DNA of 64,000 nucleotides, from positions 48,504-112,503 of the forward strand of contig NZ_FQZN01000020.1 in the NCBI RefSeq assembly GCF_900142015.1. Reading direction: 5' to 3'. This DNA is from Bacteroides stercorirosoris (GTDB lineage Bacteria; Bacteroidota; Bacteroidia; Bacteroidales; Bacteroidaceae). The translations under genes were made by a program, and so were the position numbers. Below the pieces are notes generated by a model. That model was not told where the DNA came from. It did not search any database and was given only the letters and a program-made list of their open reading frames with translations. Every line of letters starts with the position of its first letter. Position 1 is the first letter of the stretch. Shown one piece after another: positions 59,688 through 64,000 of the stretch.

Positions 59688-60803
59688 ATGAAAAAAATCT
59701 TATTTGTTTCTGCTTTTGTCCCTTGTGATAAAACTGCGGGGCAGAATTATACAAGGCTTTTGTTAACTGACTTACTAAAGTCTAACACTGTTGATCTAAT
59801 CTGTTTTGATGCCGCACATCATCAGTTGGATTTGTATTGTAAAAGTATGTGTAGAAAAATAGAAGTGTATTCTATTAATAATATCAATAGAATGCTCGGA
59901 TGTATCCAACTTCCTTTTTTTCATCCATTTTTTGTATCGCGTTTTAATATTTTTATTGCTTATAAGCTCTATAAAATGGTACATCAAGAGAAGTATGATT
60001 GGGTGTATTTGGATTTTTCTCAAAGTTTTGTATATGGCTTATTTTTGCACAATACTTCAAAGATCTTAATGTGTCATGATGTTATATCACAATATTATTT
60101 AAGAAAAAAATCTATTTTGAATTATAAATGGGTTCTGAGGACTGAAAAGAGAATATTTAGTCAGAATAATGTGACACTATTTTCTTTCTCAGAGAAAGAC
60201 AGAGCTATAATAGTTAAACAATATGGGCTTTCTTCTTTAGTGACTTCTTTTTACATCTGTGATTCAATTATTAATTTGCCATACCCTGCTAAAGTGGAAA
60301 ACTGGTTTACCTTTTATGGCGCATGGAACAGGCTGGAAAATGAAGAGAGTCTCTCTTTCTTTTTGGATGAGATTTATCCTTTACTGGATGTGAAGATATT
60401 AATAAAAGTTGTAGGAGGAGGATTGTCTAATGATTTACAAGAGAAGATAAAGAGAGAAGCTAATATTGATTATGTGGGGTTTGTAGATAATCCATATGAG
60501 TATTTATCAAAGAGTAAAGCTTTGATAGCTCCTTTAAAAAAAGGAGCAGGTGTAAAAGTGAAAGTTGTTGAAGCTATTGCTTGTGGATGCCCTATTATAG
60601 GAACTGATGTAGCTTTTGAAGGTATATCTGAGAAATTTTCAGATATGATGTTTTGTGCACATTCTCCTTTAGAATATAAATCTATTATTGAAAGTATAAA
60701 TGTGTCTTTTGGAAAAAGACAATATAATAGAGACTTAATGATAAGTCATTCCCGTGATAAAGTTATTATAGAATATATGAATAAAAATAAAAGTTATAAA
60801 TAA
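59688..60803 (+). CDS. GT4-like glycosyltransferase
   Basis: The 371-aa GT-B protein has an N-terminal FVSAFVPCDKTAGQNYTRLLL segment and the C-terminal donor-binding motif APLKKGAGVKVKVVEAIACGCPIIGT, typical of family 4 retaining transferases. It adds a sugar to the capsule repeat in the cytoplasm. The ATG at 59688 is chosen over a TTG three bases earlier. The next gene begins one base after its stop. Confidence 0.88.
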   Translation: MKKILFVSAFVPCDKTAGQNYTRLLLTDLLKSNTVDLICFDAAHHQLDLYCKSMCRKIEVYSINNINRMLGCIQLPFFHPFFVSRFNIFIAYKLYKMVHQEKYDWVYLDFSQSFVYGLFLHNTSKILMCHDVISQYYLRKKSILNYKWVLRTEKRIFSQNNVTLFSFSEKDRAIIVKQYGLSSLVTSFYICDSIINLPYPAKVENWFTFYGAWNRLENEESLSFFLDEIYPLLDVKILIKVVGGGLSNDLQEKIKREANIDYVGFVDNPYEYLSKSKALIAPLKKGAGVKVKVVEAIACGCPIIGTDVAFEGISEKFSDMMFCAHSPLEYKSIIESINVSFGKRQYNRDLMISHSRDKVIIEYMNKNKSYK

Positions 60804-60804
60804 T

Positions 60805-61617
60805 ATGCAATTAACAGTTTCAATCGTATTGTATAATAATGATTTATCGGTGTTGGATAGAGCAGTTAGAAGTGTTTTAGAATCACCTATTGTAGCCAAA
60901 CTTTATTTGATAGATAATTCTCCAATTCCATTGGAAGAGAACATAATATCCGATAGTAGAATTCAATATATTTTTTTGAATTCAAATCGAGGATTTGGAG
61001 CTGGGCATAATGTTGTCTTGAAGAGGCTTTCGTATTTAGGAAAATATCATTTGGTTTTAAATCCTGACGTGTACTTTTCTGCAGGTTGTTTAGAGAAATT
61101 ATGTGAATATATGGATGTTAACCTTGATGTTGGAAATATTATGCCTCGCATTGTATATCCTGGTGGTGAGCTACAGCATTTATGTAAATTGCTCCCTACT
61201 CCAACAGATTGGATAGTAAGAATGTTTATCCCTATTCAGAAAGTCAAAAATAAAATTGATTATAATTTTGAAATGCATTTTGCTGATTATAATCAGGAGA
61301 TGAATGTTCCTTACTTGTCTGGTTGTTTTATGTTTCTTCGAAAATCTGTTATCGAAGAAATTGGAGTCTTTGATGAGAGAATCTTTATGTATGGAGAAGA
61401 TACTGATTTGAATCGGCGTATTCATCAGAAGTATAGGACGATGTATCATCCCAAAGTAACGATTACACACAATTTTGAAAAAGGATCTCATAAAAGTTTA
61501 CGCTTATTTTGGATACATGTCAAAGCAGCTATTTATTATTTAAATAAATGGGGATGGTTTTTCGATAAAGAACGTACGTTAATAAACGAGCAGACTAAAG
61601 CAATTTATCAAAAATAG
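60805..61617 (+). CDS. Family 2 glycosyltransferase (rhamnosyltransferase-like)
   Basis: The 270-aa protein opens LTVSIVLYNNDLSVLDRAV and has NRGFGAGHNVVL, LNPDVYF, the GCFMFLRKSVIEEIGVFDERIFMYGEDTDL region and the C-terminal RRIHQKY. This is the WbbL/RfbF-like GT2 type that often transfers rhamnose. This fits the rfbC gene upstream, but donor specificity is inference. Confidence 0.9.
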   Translation: MQLTVSIVLYNNDLSVLDRAVRSVLESPIVAKLYLIDNSPIPLEENIISDSRIQYIFLNSNRGFGAGHNVVLKRLSYLGKYHLVLNPDVYFSAGCLEKLCEYMDVNLDVGNIMPRIVYPGGELQHLCKLLPTPTDWIVRMFIPIQKVKNKIDYNFEMHFADYNQEMNVPYLSGCFMFLRKSVIEEIGVFDERIFMYGEDTDLNRRIHQKYRTMYHPKVTITHNFEKGSHKSLRLFWIHVKAAIYYLNKWGWFFDKERTLINEQTKAIYQK

Positions 61618-61626
61618 TATTTTTAT

Positions 61627-62523
61627 ATGAAGTTTTTGTTTACAGGGGCCTCTGGCTTTTTGGGTTATAACATATGTCCTTTATTGAGAGAGAGGTATAA
61701 TGTTATAACCGCTGGACTGACTCCGCAAGATAACTATACTGTAGATATTTCAAAGAACATTCCGAACCTATATGAACGCTATGATATTGTATTACATGCC
61801 GCCGGAAAAGCCCATTCTATTCCTAAAACGGAAACTGAACGACAGGCGTTTTTTGATGTAAATCTACAGGGAACGAAAAATCTTTGTGTAGCGTTAGAGA
61901 AGGTTGGAGTACCGAGATCTTTTATCTTTATTTCCACAGTAGCAGTATATGGTTGCGATTATGGAGTGGATATCACGGAAGAATATCCATTAAATGGAAC
62001 CACTCCTTATGCTATGAGTAAACGTCTGGCGGAAGAGTATTTGCAGAATTGGTGTCGGAAACACAATGTTGTGTTGGGGATAATTCGCCCTTCCTTGATA
62101 GCTGGGCCTAATCCTCCGGGCAATTTGGGAGCGATGATAACAGGCATTCGTAGAGGAAGGTATTTCAGTATCGCAGATGGTAGAGCTCGGAAAAGTGTGT
62201 TGATGGTGCAAGATATTGCGAATCTGATCCCATTGCTGGCTAGAAAAGGTGGTATCTATAATGTATGTGATAGTTATCAACCTACATTCAGGGAATTGGA
62301 AACACTGATTTGTAAACAGATGAATAAATCGCTGCCTTTATCGATCCCTTATTGGCTGGCAAAAGGTATGGCTTTGATAGGAGACTGCTTGGGTAAGAAA
62401 GCGCCATTAAATTCATTGAAGCTTAATAAAATAACCAAGTCGCTAACCTTTAGTAATGAGAAAGCAATGCGTGAATTAGGGTGGAAGCCAACAAATGTAT
62501 TAGAAAACTTCAAGATAGAATGA
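61627..62523 (+). CDS. NAD-dependent sugar epimerase/dehydratase
   Basis: The 298-aa extended SDR has the cofactor motif FTGASGFLG, DVNLQGTKNL, and a Ser-Tyr-Lys set (ISTVAVYG, YAMSK). It matches the family often found just before the initiating sugar-phosphate transferase in Bacteroides capsule loci, where it is thought to make the first sugar nucleotide, for example a UDP-4-keto or UDP-epimerised HexNAc. The exact reaction is not certain. Its stop overlaps the start of a 33-aa gene (ATGA). Confidence 0.88.
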   Translation: MKFLFTGASGFLGYNICPLLRERYNVITAGLTPQDNYTVDISKNIPNLYERYDIVLHAAGKAHSIPKTETERQAFFDVNLQGTKNLCVALEKVGVPRSFIFISTVAVYGCDYGVDITEEYPLNGTTPYAMSKRLAEEYLQNWCRKHNVVLGIIRPSLIAGPNPPGNLGAMITGIRRGRYFSIADGRARKSVLMVQDIANLIPLLARKGGIYNVCDSYQPTFRELETLICKQMNKSLPLSIPYWLAKGMALIGDCLGKKAPLNSLKLNKITKSLTFSNEKAMRELGWKPTNVLENFKIE

Positions 62524-62621
62524 GTATATGCTTTTGGATTGTAATGGCTGTAGTAAGTATAGCAGCTTTTTTATTTGTCTGTGTTCAGGTATGGTTTCAT
62601 TGGATTAATAAAAACGAATAA
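62520..62621 (+). CDS. Small single-span membrane protein, 33 aa
   Basis: The ORF MSICFWIVMAVVSIAAFLFV continues VQVWFHWINKNE after a Cys and ends TAA. It is one membrane helix with a short charged tail. Its ATG overlaps the epimerase stop and its stop overlaps the start of the next gene (TAATG), so it is fully coupled to both. No family is recognised; it may be a small partner of the initiating transferase. Confidence 0.7.
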   Translation: MSICFWIVMAVVSIAAFLFVCVQVWFHWINKNE

Positions 62622-63571
62622 TGTATTACGTAATTATTTTGGTTCTGTTGTTCCTGACAGAACTTTTTTATTTTAGGGTAGCTGATAAGTTTAACATCAT
62701 AGATAAACCCAATGAACGTAGTTCTCATTCACGGATTACTTTGCGTGGTGGTGGAATCATCTTCTATTTCGGAGCTTTGGCCTATTTCTTGACTAACGAT
62801 TGGGAATATCCCTGGTTTATATTGGCATTAACCCTAATAACATTTATCAGCTTTGTAGATGATATTCGTTCTACTTCTCAAGGATTGCGGCTGGTGTTTC
62901 ACTTTTCTGCCATGGCCTTGATGTTCTACCAGTGGGGATTATTTTCTCTTTCTTGGTGGTGGATTATCATTGCATTGATTGTTTGCACAGGTATCATCAA
63001 CGCTTATAACTTCATGGATGGCATTAATGGGATTACAGGTGGTTACTCATTGATTATTCTAGGGGCATTAGCTTATATCAATGCGGAAATGGTAACCTTT
63101 GTTGAACCGGTTTTGATTTATACGGTGCTTTGTTCTGTGGTGGTGTTCTGCTTTTTTAATTTCCGCAGGAAGGCGAAGTGCTTTGCCGGTGATGTAGGTT
63201 CTGTGAGTATCGCTTTCATACTGCTTTTCCTGATAGGGAAGTTGATTCTGAAAACGGAGGATTTCAGTTGGATTATTCTTTTGGCGGTTTATGGTGTCGA
63301 TAGTGTCTTGACCATTATTCACCGTCTGATACTCCATGAAAATATAGGTTTACCACATCGGAAACATATGTATCAGTTAATGGCCAATGAGTTGAAAATA
63401 CCTCATGTTGTGGTTTCGTTGGCTTATATGGCAGTGCAGGCTATGGTGGTTATCGGATATATCTATTGCCAGAATAGGGGATATTTGTATCTTTTATGCG
63501 CTATTTTATTGCTTAGCTTCATTTATATATGGTTCATGAGGAAGTATTTTAGATTGCATTTATCTATTTGA
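62621..63571 (+). CDS. Initiating undecaprenyl-phosphate sugar-1-phosphate transferase (WecA/MraY family)
   Basis: The 316-aa polytopic protein has about 10-11 helices and the PNPT motifs: NERSSHSRITLRGGG, FVDDIRS (Mg-binding Asp pair), NAYNFMDGINGI, FAGDVGSV and the substrate loop HRKHMYQ. It starts repeat-unit synthesis by loading a HexNAc-1-phosphate onto undecaprenyl phosphate at the inner membrane. It is last in the capsule operon, just before a strong terminator, the usual place in Bacteroides. Confidence 0.94.
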   Translation: MYYVIILVLLFLTELFYFRVADKFNIIDKPNERSSHSRITLRGGGIIFYFGALAYFLTNDWEYPWFILALTLITFISFVDDIRSTSQGLRLVFHFSAMALMFYQWGLFSLSWWWIIIALIVCTGIINAYNFMDGINGITGGYSLIILGALAYINAEMVTFVEPVLIYTVLCSVVVFCFFNFRRKAKCFAGDVGSVSIAFILLFLIGKLILKTEDFSWIILLAVYGVDSVLTIIHRLILHENIGLPHRKHMYQLMANELKIPHVVVSLAYMAVQAMVVIGYIYCQNRGYLYLLCAILLLSFIYIWFMRKYFRLHLSI

Positions 63572-63589
63572 GATAATACTCATACTGAT

Positions 63590-63628
63590 TCCCGGCAGAC
63601 AATTATTGTCTTGTCGGGATTTTTTTTG
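63590..63628 (+). terminator. Rho-independent terminator of the capsule operon
   Basis: TCCCGGCAGACAA (from 63590) pairs with TTGTCTTGTCGGGA (to 63619) with minor mismatch and is followed by eight T. It lies 18 bp after the stop of the last capsule gene. Confidence 0.9.
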
Positions 63629-63667
63629 TCTATAATTGGGGATATTCAGTAAATGTCCCTCTTTCTA

Positions 63668-63717
63668 ATAAATTAAGAGAACAGTTTTACTTTACGTGAG
63701 CTTTTCTCTTAATTTTT
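63668..63717 (+). repeat. 12-bp inverted repeat followed by a T-run
   Basis: AAATTAAGAGAA (63668-63679) and TTCTCTTAATTT (63702-63713) flank 22 nt, then more T. It could be a second terminator or the end of a mobile element encoded to the right. The rest of 63629-63862 shows no gene. Confidence 0.4.
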
Positions 63718-63862
63718 TTCTGTAAAGCCTCAAGTCTCCTATCTTTTTCATAGAATATTATTTACATATTCTTATTTTTTCTTCCCAACGGTACATTATG
63801 TATATGTCTTTTTAGGGGAAGTTAAAAACCTCTCCTGTTTTCCTCTTATTATTTTAGTCTGA

Positions 63863-64000
63863 TTATGCAGCCGTTCTTTTTTTCTTTTCGACCTTTTCTA
63901 TCATGCATACCGCATTGGCCGTATGTATTCCAAAGAAAATCCAAAGCATTTCCGTTTTCCTGTTTCTAGCTTTTATTCTGGCCAGTGAGTAATGTTGTTT
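63863..64000 (-). CDS. C-terminal end of a protein running off the right edge, possibly a transposase
   Basis: The reverse frame is open from the right edge to a TAA at 63865-63863, giving 45 residues that include ARIKARNRKTEMLWIFFGIH and TANAVCMIEKVEKKK. The basic, repetitive style recalls C-termini of Bacteroides transposases, but I cannot name an IS family. Sequence to the right is needed. Confidence 0.4.
   Translation of the reverse strand, partial: KQHYSLARIKARNRKTEMLWIFFGIHTANAVCMIEKVEKKKRTAA

Noticed and set aside
1..64000. tRNA or rRNA genes
   Set aside because: No cloverleaf-like or rRNA-like sequence was recognised on either strand by eye; a tRNAscan run would be decisive.

Overview
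The window is a stretch of chromosome from a gut Bacteroides (order Bacteroidales). The evidence is a SusC/SusD pair, a hybrid two-component system (HTCS) regulator, promoters of the TAnnTTTG type, a capsule locus headed by UpxY and UpxZ behind an invertible promoter, and a small 'smalltalk'-type protein. The species cannot be fixed from the sequence.

Positions 1-25775 are a polysaccharide utilization locus (PUL). It encodes SusC/SusD capture proteins with a clan-A glycoside hydrolase cut by the left edge, a heparinase II/III-fold lyase, a GH88 unsaturated uronyl hydrolase lipoprotein, a 135-aa protein made of two LacI headpieces, an HTCS regulator, a GDSL O-acetylesterase, GH97, GH2 (with the uronate-binding N-x-K motif), GH3 and a PL8 lyase. 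Two lyases, GH88 and an esterase without any sulfatase suggest an acetylated, unsulfated, uronate-containing heteropolysaccharide. Four divergent promoters carry the same motif (core CGTTCCCGATGATTT) 35-37 nt upstream of the -7 element, which defines the probable regulon site.

Positions 25900-40836 are housekeeping and envelope genes: a NagB-like/PIG-L fusion with lost deaminase residues, the pbpC/alpha-2-macroglobulin pair, a nitrilase-type omega-amidase, a PlsC-like acyltransferase, a small conserved protein, PPi-dependent phosphofructokinase and a membrane-anchored GH25 lysozyme. REP-like repeats are scattered here, one of them in frame inside pbpC.

Positions 40837-63640 are a capsule locus. 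A 167-bp segment bounded by 20-bp inverted repeats that match the Mpi recombinase core lies upstream of upxY-upxZ. It is followed by an ACP/KAS III/SDR acyl module, an Fe-S/F420-hydrogenase-beta protein fused to a hexapeptide acyltransferase, an aldo-keto reductase and a Wzx flippase. A cassette on mostly the other strand then intervenes (amidase, smalltalk, HU-like protein, DUF4248, primase-helicase, two unknown genes and a frameshifted HTH gene next to a 24-bp perfect palindrome). Capsule genes resume with rfbC, a pyruvyl transferase-like protein, four glycosyltransferases (one frameshifted at a T8 tract), Wzy, an epimerase, a 33-aa membrane protein and the initiating sugar-phosphate transferase. 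A strong terminator follows, and the right edge cuts a reverse-strand ORF that may be a transposase tail.
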